From NCBI GenBank assembly GCA_017615755.1, contig JAFZZM010000072.1:1-34837 (forward strand): a stretch of 34,837 nucleotides of DNA, given 5' to 3'. A program made the position numbers and the translations under genes. Shown piece after piece: positions 24,740 to 33,376 of this stretch. Each line of letters starts with the position of its first letter. Within the stretch, counting starts at the first letter, position 1. A model generated the notes under the pieces. The model worked only from the letters and a program-made list of their open reading frames with translations, was not told the DNA's origin and searched no databases. This DNA is from Clostridiales bacterium. GTDB lineage: Bacteria > Bacillota > Clostridia > Saccharofermentanales > Saccharofermentanaceae.

Positions 24740-25840
24740 TCAGGAAACGTTTCCCTCTTTTTTCAGGCTCTGCGGATCGGATGTAGTGTCCGGTGTCGTA
24801 CGGATCCAGTAATTCTCATTGTAAATGTTGTCGAGCTCACTGAAATATGTCTGTTCGTAGATACCGCCATCCGCCAGGATCGTACGTCGGGACGGCTCGT
24901 TATCGGTATGGCAGACTACCAGGACCTTGGAGTGTCCGAGGATCTTAGCGTAGGGAAGGGCCATGGCAAGCATTCTCTTACCAAAACCGCGACGACGCTC
25001 GGAAGGACGAACAGAATAGGAGATGTGACCGCCGTGCTTGGAAAGGTAGTCATTCAGTTCATGCTTGATCTCGATCATGCCGACCGGAATACCGTCAGAC
25101 ATGCGGAAAGCAACGAACGGGGTAGACGGCATATAGTAAGACGGAGCCGTCTTTCTGGAACCCAGACTTTCCACAAAAGCGAACCACTCGGCGATATCAT
25201 CAAAAGAATTCAAAAGCGCTGAACCGAAGATCTCTTCTTCGCCCCAGTTGACGTATTCGTCGCGGAAATCTTCCATCTCATCGGCGAAGTCGGTGGTGGG
25301 AAGAGTCAGGATCAAAGCGTCTTCCGGAATGTGGGCCACACAGGTAAGCGGGTCGGAAAAATCGTACTCGTATACTTCGTACGGTGCGCCCAGCATATGA
25401 CCTGCAACAAAGATCGTATTTCTGGCCGGGTAGTACTCGGCACTGCACCAGATAAAGTCGTTTCCGGATTCAAAAGCTTCATCGGAATAGAAACGGTGCT
25501 CGTGAAGTGTCTCAAGATCAAGTACGGAAAAACCGAAACGGTCTCTACGGAAGAGAAAATAGGTCTTTCCGTCGTTATGTGTGATCATCTCACAGAGTGG
25601 ATTGGCGTTATCCAGACAGGCATAGTCGAAAACCGGTTCGTGATTCGGAGAGAAAAGGGCATAACGAGCTGCCAGACGGTGTTCTCCATCCAGTTCTCCT
25701 TCGAAACTTTCCGCAAGAAGGGAATAGCCGTTTGCGAAGCAACCTTCTTCTTTATTTCTGCGATTTTCATCACGAAAAAGAACTTCGAACTGTCGGTTAT
25801 ATTGTTCTGCATATTCAGATGAAAATGCAATATTTCTCAT
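24740..25840 (-). CDS. GNAT-family N-acetyltransferase with long unassigned N-terminal domain
   Basis: The 366-residue protein is about twice the size of a simple GNAT. Residues 190 or so to 340 form the acetyltransferase: TPFVAFRM and PVGMIEIKH strands, ISYSVRPSERRRGFGKRML with the acetyl-CoA loop near 280-287, and VCHTDNEPSRRTILADGG. Residues 1-180 are beta-rich and read like several WD/propeller-like blades (TYFLFRRDRFGFSVLDLET, NTIFVAGHMLGAPYEVYEYD). I do not recognise that domain; it may sense a ligand or present a substrate. The acceptor is unknown. The ribosome site is weak (AGGT, 6 bases from the ATG). It is divergent from the zinc-ribbon gene at 25981. Confidence 0.85.
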   Translation of the reverse strand: MRNIAFSSEYAEQYNRQFEVLFRDENRRNKEEGCFANGYSLLAESFEGELDGEHRLAARYALFSPNHEPVFDYACLDNANPLCEMITHNDGKTYFLFRRDRFGFSVLDLETLHEHRFYSDEAFESGNDFIWCSAEYYPARNTIFVAGHMLGAPYEVYEYDFSDPLTCVAHIPEDALILTLPTTDFADEMEDFRDEYVNWGEEEIFGSALLNSFDDIAEWFAFVESLGSRKTAPSYYMPSTPFVAFRMSDGIPVGMIEIKHELNDYLSKHGGHISYSVRPSERRRGFGKRMLAMALPYAKILGHSKVLVVCHTDNEPSRRTILADGGIYEQTYFSELDNIYNENYWIRTTPDTTSDPQSLKKEGNVS

Positions 25841-25865
25841 CTTAATACCTGCTTTTCAGTATGTT

Positions 25866-25877
25866 GTCGATTTCGAC
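25866..25877. promoter_or_regulatory. GTCGA-TT-TCGAC inverted repeat in the GNAT promoter region
   Basis: A perfect 5-bp inverted repeat lies in the 140-base divergent gap, just downstream of a minus-strand TTGACA (plus 25884-25889) that may be the GNAT gene's -35. It sits between that -35 and the gene, a plausible operator position. A matching -10 is poor (CATACT at a 20-bp spacing). Confidence 0.35.
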
Positions 25878-25925
25878 CAAAATTGTCAAAACCGAATAAA
25901 AACAGTTTAGCATATGACCTGATAA

Positions 25926-25954
25926 TTGACAATCTTACCATTGGACTTTATATT
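25926..25954 (+). promoter_or_regulatory. Strong promoter of the zinc-ribbon protein pair
   Basis: A consensus TTGACA (25926-25931) and TATATT (25949-25954) stand exactly 17 bp apart, followed by AGGAGGG (25967-25973) 7 bases before the ATG. This is the best promoter and ribosome-site combination in the window and predicts good constitutive expression. Confidence 0.8.
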
Positions 25955-25980
25955 ATAGAGTGAAGTAGGAGGGTTGCTTT

Positions 25981-28900
25981 ATGGAAATCGCTTTTCATTG
26001 TCCCAACTGTCTCGCCGACCTTATTTTTGACGAGTCAAAGAAATACACTTGTTGCTTCTGCCATACGGCATTGACAGCTCAGGATGAGGTTCACGAACTC
26101 GAAGGCGGGTACTATGTAGGGGACGCTTGGAACGACAATCAGTTTCACCGGTATAAGTGTGAAGATTGTGACGGAGAATTTGTAATTAAGACATCAGCAG
26201 CAAAGCAGGGTTGCCCTCTTTGTTCCTCAACATCTTTAAAGGACCAGGGTCCCGAAATCGGTGCAATGCCGAAGCGTGCGATCCCTTTTGCGCATACCAA
26301 ACAGCAGGCTGAGGAGATCTTCCTCGACTATATCCGCAATAATTCTGCGGTCGGACGTTCTTTGGCCACAGACGAGAATAAGGCGTTGCTCCATAAAGCA
26401 TATGTTCCATGCTGGGTTTTCACCTATGAAGTAGTAGCCTATGCGAAGTTAACGGTTACGCTGAGAAATAAAGCCAATGACAATAAGACGATCATGGGTA
26501 TCAAGGGTTCGGAGCAGATTGCCGAATTGCTTTCCCCGATCCGTTCTTCTATTTCCCGATTCCAGGCAAACCGCAAGGGTGCGAAGGATACTTCCAATCA
26601 GCCGTCCGAGCATGTAACGGGTGGTGTTCTGTCCTGGCAGGGAATTCCTTTCGATGCTACAGGTATTCTTCCGGAAAACCTTATGAACAGTATCCAGCCG
26701 TACGATCAGTCCAAGCTGATCACACTGACTGATAAGGTCCTTGGTGACACGCCTGTTCTGGCGATCCTGAAAGACCCGATCACCTGCATGCAGGAGTTTA
26801 TGGACCGTGTGAAGAAGTGGACACGTCAGATGATCATGGATGCCCACTCTGATTCGTACGATATCCTGCACTTTTCCGATAAGACCGATTATCCGCTGGG
26901 TATCGGTGAACTGGTGCTTTTCCCGATCTGGTACATGAAGGGTGACTATTCCGGTCGTGAATACTTCTTTGCCATGAACGGACAGAACGGTGAGATCGAC
27001 GCGAATATTCCGATGTCTAAGCTTTCCCGCAAGACTACGGTGCTTCCGTATCAGGCTTTCTGGGATAAGTCCCGTTGTTCAGCATTGAATGATACTCATT
27101 TTGAATTTAATATCCACGATCCGAATATCGAGATCCTGGACTATTCTTTCTTTGAAAAGCCGAGAGATTCCAAGGTCACGGCTGACGGCAGAAAGAAGAC
27201 GGTAGAAAAGAAGGCTTCTATTGAGGCAGAGATCCCGGTTGTAAAGGAAACGGAAACAACTGAGGAAGAACCTAAGGAGAAACCGGAGGCAGAGACAGCT
27301 TCCAAGGGCAAGAAGCCGAGTGTTCCGCTTGATGTACAGGTCGTTACGGATCTGAAGTCTTTGCCGAAGAAACTTTCGAAGGAAGAAGAAGCAAAGCGTG
27401 ATAAAGAGAAAGCAGCACGTATCCGCGCTGCTGCAAGAGATACAGCCAAGAAGCCTATGGAGGCTGCTGCAGAAGCACCAAGCTGGGCTAAGGCTGTTAC
27501 ACCGCCACCGGCAACATCGAATTCGGGAGCCCGTCCGGTACGTACCAAGAAACCGGGAATGGGTCGTTCGAGTGTTGCTTCTTCCGGAAACAAGCCGATC
27601 TGGGAGAGACCGGAAGACAGTGGTTCCGGCTTGAAGAAACAGGTAAACAAGCCTACGTCTCTGGCGGAGCAGGTTGCCCGTGCCCAGATGGGTGAGGCAC
27701 CGGTACCGCAAGAAGAGCCGAAGATGAATCTTGGTGGTGGCCAGAAGCCGATCTGGAGCCGTGAGCCGGAGGATGAACTGGAGTTCAAGACACCGCTTCC
27801 GGGTCCGGAGCTTATGTCCCTCAGTTCTTTCTTGGACAAGCGTGCACGCGAAGATAAAGAGAATGGCGTAGACAGACAGAAGGGCGAGCCGGCACGTGAA
27901 GTGCAGGTCAGATCTTTTGACGGAAGAGGTTCTTCCGGAAGTCTGGTTGAGAGTGATGATGAAGTTCTTGCACAGGCAAGAAGAGAGGCAGAAGAGTATG
28001 CTGCTTCGCTTCGTGCTGCAGAGGAGCGCGCAAGAGAGCAGATCTCGGATGAGATCGAATTCCCGGAGATCCCTGAAGTGGAAGTGCCGGAGGTAGAAGT
28101 TTCGACACCTTCTTTCGAAGAGTACAGAGGCGAAGCGGAGAAGTTCTCCGATGCAGCTGAGATCCCGGAATTGCCTGATATCCCGGACATCCCGGAAGAG
28201 ATCACATCTCCTTTTGCCGTTACGGCACCGGAACCGGAATTGCCTGAATTACAGGAATACACAGAAGGTAATGAAGACATGGTCGCCAACATTACTTTCT
28301 CGTTCAATAAGAAGAATGCGGCTGCAGAGAGAGAACACAACAGAATGTCCGGCTCTTCGATCCCGAGAATGCCGGAACAGAAGCCGACACAGGCTCAGGG
28401 CATGGCAATCATGAATTCTGAGTACGACAGCGGCGTTCTTCCGGGCGTGAAGCGCCAGTCTGACGTTGTGGAGTACAGACCTCTTGCACCGATCGCAAGT
28501 GAAGAAAGAATTCCGGAAGTATCCGAGAATTATTTCGGCAGCGATGAGAACGACCGTCCGCTTGCTTATCGTCCGGCATCCCCGCTGGCACGCGCACGTG
28601 ACGTAGAATTCGTTGAAGAAGTTGAGCCGCATCCGGAACTGGATGCAAATAACCGTCCGTTGGCTTCCAGACCGGCAGCTCCGCTTGCCAGAGTTACGGA
28701 AGTAACACCGAGCATCGATTACATTAACGAGCATGGTGTGGTGGAAGGCCTTGAAGAAGATGTTCACCAGATGCCGTCTCTTGCCAAGAGTACAGGACGT
28801 TGGGGTGAAATGCCGGAAGCAAAAGAGACTCCGGCCTGGGCGAAGCCGCAAGGTGGTTTCCAGGAGACACGTGAGTCCCGTCTGGGAAGCCCGAGAGAGC

Positions 28901-30174
28901 GTACCAGAAGACCTTCCCGTGACGAAATGATGAGCCCGCGCAGCAATGGCCGCTATGCGGATGAGCAGGCGCAGGACAGTGAACCGCAGGATCGTTCCGG
29001 TGCTTTCAGAAGACCGGGATTCGAAGGAGAAAGACCAGCCGCACCGACAAGACGTCGTCCGGAAGATGTCCGTCCTTCAGCTGCCCGTGGTGCAGTTGAG
29101 AGACCGGCAGCTCGTCCGGGTGTTGGTCGACCGGGTTCCCGTTATGCTGAAGAAGAGGAGCCGATGGGTCGTCCTTCTGCAGAGAGACCGAGTGCTCGGG
29201 CTCCTATGCAGAAACCGGAAAAGCAGGTCCCGATCTGGGAACGTGTTCCGGATGACAGCCGTCCGATGCCGGCATGGGGAAGACCGATTTCCGCTTATGA
29301 TGATGAGAGACCGGCGGGTTCTTTGACAAAACCGAAGGATCAGATCATTGATGTAGAAAAGCCGAGAACAACACCGGGACTCGGCGGCCTGAGCAGAGAA
29401 CTGGGACAGGCCAAGGAGATCCTGCCCGGAGGAGAGAGCCGTGAGGTTTCCGGATTAGGCAGAGGCAGCGCACCTGCCAGAAGCAGAGAAGTGAACCCGA
29501 CACCACCTCCGCAAAGAAGAGTTCTGTCACGTCGTGAAGCCGTGCCGGAGGTTGAGGTAGAGATGCCACAGGTTGAGCGTGGATTCCAGCAGCCCCGCCG
29601 TGAGTTCCAGCAACCGCGCCGTGAATTCCAGCAGCCTCGTCAGGAAGCTGCTCCGAGAGCAGAACGCCCGATGCCGGGATTTTCCGCAAGACGTGAAGAA
29701 CCGGAAAACCGTTCAGCAAGAATGACAGAGGACGAGGGAGGATCGCTCGTATTCTCTAACGAACGTCCGCGTACATATGCACAGCGTCGTCAGATGGAAG
29801 AACAGGAGAGACAGAGTCAGCTCCGCAGTTCTTTTAGACCGCAGCAGGAGCAGGGCAGACCAGGTTCGCCGTTCCGCCCGGCACGCACTTATGAAGAGGA
29901 GCCGGTCGAGAACGACCATGTAAACGCTTCTTTTGAGCCGACTCAGTTCGAGAACAAGCCATCTGTCGTAGCATCTCTGGATATGCTCCCGGAACCGATC
30001 GCTGAGGAGGAAGCCCGTCACCTGGCAAAGCAGGAAGATGTACCTTCCCTGGCAAGAGGAAGAGATGTTTTCCACCAGGATCTGGCTGAAGAACAGAGAA
30101 ATGCGATGAGAGCGATGAGAGATCTTCCGGATTTCGATCCGGATGGACCGAGCCCGTTTAAGCGGAACCGATAA
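25981..30174 (+). CDS. Large zinc-ribbon protein with about 1000-residue low-complexity tail
   Basis: Function is unknown. The 1397-residue protein opens with two CxxC pairs (C7/C10, C24/C27) and two more (C60/C63, C78/C81), like TFIIB-type or rubredoxin-like ribbons. An approximately 300-residue domain follows with KAYVPCWVFTYEV, VLSWQGIPFDA and LVLFPIWYMKG, resembling the body of cytoplasmic TFIIB-type zinc-ribbon proteins of Firmicutes. I see no membrane helix. After about residue 395 the chain is low complexity: Lys/Glu-rich, then an acidic IPE/VPE segment (about 690-770), then Arg/Pro-rich (about 960-1250). I see no cysteine after about residue 366. Short peptides recur in it: KPIWERP/KPIWSREP/VPIWERVP, PSWAK/PAWAK, and RPLAxRPAxPLAR. 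The last residues, DLPDFDPDGPSPFK, recur at the end of the downstream paralogue. Confidence 0.85.
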   Translation: MEIAFHCPNCLADLIFDESKKYTCCFCHTALTAQDEVHELEGGYYVGDAWNDNQFHRYKCEDCDGEFVIKTSAAKQGCPLCSSTSLKDQGPEIGAMPKRAIPFAHTKQQAEEIFLDYIRNNSAVGRSLATDENKALLHKAYVPCWVFTYEVVAYAKLTVTLRNKANDNKTIMGIKGSEQIAELLSPIRSSISRFQANRKGAKDTSNQPSEHVTGGVLSWQGIPFDATGILPENLMNSIQPYDQSKLITLTDKVLGDTPVLAILKDPITCMQEFMDRVKKWTRQMIMDAHSDSYDILHFSDKTDYPLGIGELVLFPIWYMKGDYSGREYFFAMNGQNGEIDANIPMSKLSRKTTVLPYQAFWDKSRCSALNDTHFEFNIHDPNIEILDYSFFEKPRDSKVTADGRKKTVEKKASIEAEIPVVKETETTEEEPKEKPEAETASKGKKPSVPLDVQVVTDLKSLPKKLSKEEEAKRDKEKAARIRAAARDTAKKPMEAAAEAPSWAKAVTPPPATSNSGARPVRTKKPGMGRSSVASSGNKPIWERPEDSGSGLKKQVNKPTSLAEQVARAQMGEAPVPQEEPKMNLGGGQKPIWSREPEDELEFKTPLPGPELMSLSSFLDKRAREDKENGVDRQKGEPAREVQVRSFDGRGSSGSLVESDDEVLAQARREAEEYAASLRAAEERAREQISDEIEFPEIPEVEVPEVEVSTPSFEEYRGEAEKFSDAAEIPELPDIPDIPEEITSPFAVTAPEPELPELQEYTEGNEDMVANITFSFNKKNAAAEREHNRMSGSSIPRMPEQKPTQAQGMAIMNSEYDSGVLPGVKRQSDVVEYRPLAPIASEERIPEVSENYFGSDENDRPLAYRPASPLARARDVEFVEEVEPHPELDANNRPLASRPAAPLARVTEVTPSIDYINEHGVVEGLEEDVHQMPSLAKSTGRWGEMPEAKETPAWAKPQGGFQETRESRLGSPRERTRRPSRDEMMSPRSNGRYADEQAQDSEPQDRSGAFRRPGFEGERPAAPTRRRPEDVRPSAARGAVERPAARPGVGRPGSRYAEEEEPMGRPSAERPSARAPMQKPEKQVPIWERVPDDSRPMPAWGRPISAYDDERPAGSLTKPKDQIIDVEKPRTTPGLGGLSRELGQAKEILPGGESREVSGLGRGSAPARSREVNPTPPPQRRVLSRREAVPEVEVEMPQVERGFQQPRREFQQPRREFQQPRQEAAPRAERPMPGFSARREEPENRSARMTEDEGGSLVFSNERPRTYAQRRQMEEQERQSQLRSSFRPQQEQGRPGSPFRPARTYEEEPVENDHVNASFEPTQFENKPSVVASLDMLPEPIAEEEARHLAKQEDVPSLARGRDVFHQDLAEEQRNAMRAMRDLPDFDPDGPSPFKRNR
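29584..29646 (+). repeat. Three tandem FQQPRRE heptapeptide units
   Basis: Three 21-bp units encode residues 1202-1222 as FQQPRRE, FQQPRRE and FQQPRQE. The DNA units differ at several synonymous positions, so they are not a fresh duplication; selection may be keeping the peptide. Confidence 0.85.
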
Positions 30175-30201
30175 GGGAAAGTAACAGGAAAACAGTAGTC
30201 C

Positions 30202-31758
30202 ATGGATAAAGCTTTTTTATGCCCTCGTTGTGGAGCAAAGATACTTTTATCAGAAGCAGCAGACAATGTCTGTTGCTTCTGTTCGTCTGTGCTGCAGCAA
30301 AAGCATGAGCTGCAGACAGTGGACTGGGCTTTCCATGCGCCGAAATATGTAAACAAAGATAAAGTTAAGGTATTCCGCTGCGAAGATTGTGACAAGGTCA
30401 TCTTCGCCTCAAAGACAAGTTCTTTGACACCGAAAAACTGCGTACATTGTGGAGGCCGTACTGTCTTGGAAGAAAAGTCGTCTGCGGTCAAAATGCCGGT
30501 CGGAATAAAGAATGTATCATTCATATACACGAGAGAGGATGCTGAAAAAGCATACATTCAGGATGTGAAGAAAGAAGGCCTGAAACTCCGTTTTGCAAAG
30601 GGAGATTCCTGCAAGGAATGCATTTCCCCACTTTATATCCCGTGTTTTATCTATGACTATACGATCAATGCGGAAGCCGTACTAAGTGTGCTTCCTATCG
30701 TACGGAGCATGCGGAGCAAGGGAGACAGTTTCATCAATCTTTTGACAGGCGAAGATATGACATTGGAGCGTACTTCTGCAGCAGAACCTTATCCTAAGAA
30801 TTTTGTGGCCGAGATGGTATGGCAGAATGTTCCGATCCTCGCGGCAGGTTGTATCGAAGAGAAAAACTTCGAGAAGATCTCGCCGTTTTCCGTGCGCGGA
30901 GTGGCAGATGAAGAAGAAAGAATACCGGAAGACGGTCTCTTCCCGGAAGTGGACCTGGCTTGGGGTAACGTGCACAGTGCACTTCTGTCACAGGTACAGA
31001 ACTGGGTGCGCGAATATATCCTTTCCGAAACCATCGATCATTACAAGATCAGTTCATATGTGGATAAGACGAAGTATGAAAAGGGATTGGGTCAGCTGAT
31101 CTATATCCCGATCTGGCAGATGCGGATCAAGCATAAGCACGACATCTATTCCTGGTACATGAATGGACTTACAGGTGTCACGTCCGGCATTGTGGAGACG
31201 AAAACAGGCGAGACAGAACAGGAAGAAATGAAGACAGACCTCCACGCACTGAATAAGAAGAGGATCAAGAACTATAGGAGCAACGAGATCTCAAATGCCG
31301 AGAATTCGGTAAACTGCCGTACTTATATGGTCGATACGGTCTCTTCCTCCATCATGCTGGAAACTTCATTGAACGAGTCGGCTTCGGATAAGTCGCTTTT
31401 CCATCTGGAAAGAAGCCAGAAAAATGCTGCGGTATCGTTCACGGTTCCGGTGTCGGAAGCTTTTGAAAAAGAAGCGGACGAAGAACTGAAACAGAGACGT
31501 TCACAGCCTATCCCGAGCGCGCCGGTACCGCTGCCGACAGAGCATTCACCATTGTATCTCATGAAGCAGGAGATCCAGAACCGAAGTCTCGGAAGAGGCC
31601 AGCGTCTTCCGGAAAAAGCACTGGACCGCAACGTCGGCGGTGAGGTTACTTTCGGATACGATGATATCACCAGAGAGGCGAGAGCCGTAGAAGTCGGACT
31701 AAACGATATGCCCGAATATGATCCGTCCGGACCGAATCCATTTAAGACAAAGAAATAA
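30202..31758 (+). CDS. Zinc-ribbon protein, paralogue of the upstream large protein
   Basis: The 518-residue protein repeats the upstream architecture without the long tail. C7/C10 and C24/C27 fall at identical positions (both read CCFC at 24-27), and CEDCD (C60-C63) is identical, followed by C80/C83. The body matches segment by segment: YIPCFIYDY with YVPCWVFTY, VWQNVPILAAG with SWQGIPFDATG, and LGQLIYIPIWQM with IGELVLFPIWYM. A charged, poorly ordered region (about 390-490) ends in DMPEYDPSGPNPFKTKK, nearly the same as the end of the upstream protein. No enzyme motif or membrane helix is seen. It starts 27 bases after the upstream stop with a weak site (AGGA, 12 bases away). A strong terminator overlaps its stop, so the two genes form one unit. 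Confidence 0.85.
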   Translation: MDKAFLCPRCGAKILLSEAADNVCCFCSSVLQQKHELQTVDWAFHAPKYVNKDKVKVFRCEDCDKVIFASKTSSLTPKNCVHCGGRTVLEEKSSAVKMPVGIKNVSFIYTREDAEKAYIQDVKKEGLKLRFAKGDSCKECISPLYIPCFIYDYTINAEAVLSVLPIVRSMRSKGDSFINLLTGEDMTLERTSAAEPYPKNFVAEMVWQNVPILAAGCIEEKNFEKISPFSVRGVADEEERIPEDGLFPEVDLAWGNVHSALLSQVQNWVREYILSETIDHYKISSYVDKTKYEKGLGQLIYIPIWQMRIKHKHDIYSWYMNGLTGVTSGIVETKTGETEQEEMKTDLHALNKKRIKNYRSNEISNAENSVNCRTYMVDTVSSSIMLETSLNESASDKSLFHLERSQKNAAVSFTVPVSEAFEKEADEELKQRRSQPIPSAPVPLPTEHSPLYLMKQEIQNRSLGRGQRLPEKALDRNVGGEVTFGYDDITREARAVEVGLNDMPEYDPSGPNPFKTKK

Positions 31759-31783
31759 CGCGCCAAAGACGCGTTATTTTTTT
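31756..31783 (+). terminator. Strong intrinsic terminator of the zinc-ribbon pair
   Basis: TAACGCG (31756-31762) pairs with CGCGTTA (31770-31776) around a 7-base loop and is followed by seven T. The stem begins at the stop codon itself. The convergent GH1 gene ends 28 bases beyond. Confidence 0.92.
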
Positions 31784-31810
31784 CTGCTGAATTGATTTCG
31801 GACGATTCCC

Positions 31811-33166
31811 TTATTCCCAGATCTTGGCGCCATTGGATGCGATCACATCCCGGTACCAGTAAGCCGATTCCTTCAAAGTCCTCTCCTGTGTCTGGTAATC
31901 GACATACACAAGACCGAATCTCAGGTCATAGCCCTCTGCCCACTCAAAATTGTCCATAAAGGACCAGTGAATGTATCCCGCCAAAGGAATGCCCTCATTA
32001 GCGGCACGCTCGTAAGAACGCAGATAACGCTTGGTATAGTCGATGCGCTGCGGATCGTTGACCTTGCCGTCAAGATGCTTGGCGTCGCAGTTGGCACAAC
32101 CGTTTTCCGTGATCATGATCGGCAGACCGTAACGTTCATAGAGGAACTTCGGAGACCAGTAGAGAACATCCGGAGTTACCGGCCAGCGTGCCGTGGTGAT
32201 AGCCTTGCCGCAGTTCTCGGCATTGGCATTCGGCGGAGGTACTTCCTGCCCGATGGAATTGTAGATGTTGCAACCATAGAAGTCCATCGGAGTACGGATA
32301 ATATCCCACTCCTCCTCGGAGATCTCCGGCATCAGGTCGCCGAAACGGGTATACGCTTCATCCGGGAATTTTCCGAAAAAGATCGGATCCGCCCACCAGG
32401 AATTGGAAAGAGCATAAGATGGTCCTTCGATAGAGAAACTTGCTTTCCTGGCCGCTTCAATTGCTTCCTCGGAATCGTTTTTCGGTTCAACACATGGGCC
32501 GGTCACAGCAAAAGAAATCTTCGGAGTAAGCTTCGCGTTTTCACGGATCGTGCGGATCGCCGTACCATGAGCAAGAAGCACGTGCTTCGTCATCAGAAGG
32601 ATGTCGCGGTCGGAATACTTCAGGAAAGGTGCGTGCAGACCAAACTGGCATCCCAGTCCGATAAAGATCTGCGGCTCGTTGATCGTCATCCAGTATTTTA
32701 CACGGTCAGACAAAGCGTCCACGACGATCTTGGTGTAATCCTGAAACCATCCTACAATATCCGGATTGAGCCATCCGCCCCGATCAAAAAGCGCCTGAGG
32801 AAGATCCCAGTGATAAAGCGTGATCATAGGCTCGATTTTATTTTTCAATAACTCGTCGACCAGATTCGAGTAGAAAGCCAGCCCTTTCTCATTTACTTTG
32901 CCGGTTCCGGAAGGAAGGATACGTGGCCAGCAGATCGAGAAACGATAAGCTTTAACGCCCATCTCGACCAGAAGTGCCACATCTTCTTTCATTCTGTGGT
33001 AATGGTCACAGGCAATATCTCCATTCTCGCAGTTGTGGATAGGAGAAGGTGTTTTGTGGGTATATGTATCCCAGATAGAAGGACCTTTGCCGTCTTCGTT
33101 CCAGGCTCCTTCAACCTGATAAGAAGCGGCGGCAACGCCCCAGATAAATTCATTTGAAAACGACAT
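31811..33166 (-). CDS. GH1 family beta-glucosidase / 6-phospho-beta-glucosidase
   Basis: This retaining beta-glycosidase hydrolyses beta-glucosides in the cytoplasm. The 451-residue protein has the GH1 N-terminal signature FIWGVAAASYQVEGAWNEDG, the acid/base E164 in TINEP, the nucleophile E354 in MITENG, and the C-terminal WSFMDNFEWAEGYDLRFGLV block. The W-E-W-EG loop is typical of beta-glucosidases rather than 6-phospho-enzymes, which favours free glucosides. No signal peptide is present, and no PTS or sugar ABC genes are nearby to tell the substrate. GGGGAGGA lies 7 bases before the ATG. It is a single gene, convergent with the zinc-ribbon pair. Confidence 0.95.
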   Translation of the reverse strand: MSFSNEFIWGVAAASYQVEGAWNEDGKGPSIWDTYTHKTPSPIHNCENGDIACDHYHRMKEDVALLVEMGVKAYRFSICWPRILPSGTGKVNEKGLAFYSNLVDELLKNKIEPMITLYHWDLPQALFDRGGWLNPDIVGWFQDYTKIVVDALSDRVKYWMTINEPQIFIGLGCQFGLHAPFLKYSDRDILLMTKHVLLAHGTAIRTIRENAKLTPKISFAVTGPCVEPKNDSEEAIEAARKASFSIEGPSYALSNSWWADPIFFGKFPDEAYTRFGDLMPEISEEEWDIIRTPMDFYGCNIYNSIGQEVPPPNANAENCGKAITTARWPVTPDVLYWSPKFLYERYGLPIMITENGCANCDAKHLDGKVNDPQRIDYTKRYLRSYERAANEGIPLAGYIHWSFMDNFEWAEGYDLRFGLVYVDYQTQERTLKESAYWYRDVIASNGAKIWE

Positions 33167-33212
33167 GATCGCATCCTCCCCAGAAAGTGATTGTCAAAAA
33201 CTGATTGAATAC

Positions 33213-33221
33213 AGTATAGCA
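33213..33221 (-). promoter_or_regulatory. Extended -10 promoter of the GH1 gene
   Basis: On the minus strand TGC-TATACT forms an extended -10, 47 bases before the ATG. There is no good -35, which the TGn element can make up for. I see no convincing catabolite-repression (cre) box nearby. Confidence 0.5.
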
Positions 33222-33342
33222 AAATCGACTTTGATAATATAAAAAATTGCCGTTGTATATAGCAGAAATCCGACCATCTTTTCTTGCGAAACGGGGCATG
33301 GACGATAAACTTACTGAAAAGTAATTAAGAAAAATGAGAATG

Positions 33343-33351
33343 TGCTATAAT
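33343..33351 (+). promoter_or_regulatory. Extended -10 promoter of the glycosyltransferase gene
   Basis: TGC-TATAAT ends 25 bases before the ATG at 33377, with an AT-rich stretch but no clear -35 upstream. The 210-base gap between the divergent GH1 and glycosyltransferase genes holds nothing else I can name. Confidence 0.6.
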
Positions 33352-33376
33352 TTGATTGGCATTTGGAGGAAGAAGA

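Noticed and set aside
24743..24754. GGAAACGTTTCC palindrome as a cre site or terminator
   Set aside because: It is two bases short of the cre pattern and lies within the last codons of the GNAT gene. As a hairpin it gives only a 4-bp stem, although CTCTTTTTT follows, so I left it unannotated.
27141..28340. 399-codon serine-rich open frame opposite the large zinc-ribbon gene
   Set aside because: It is the antisense of Glu/Pro/Arg-rich low-complexity codons, has no ribosome site, and the plus-strand protein has paralogue support.
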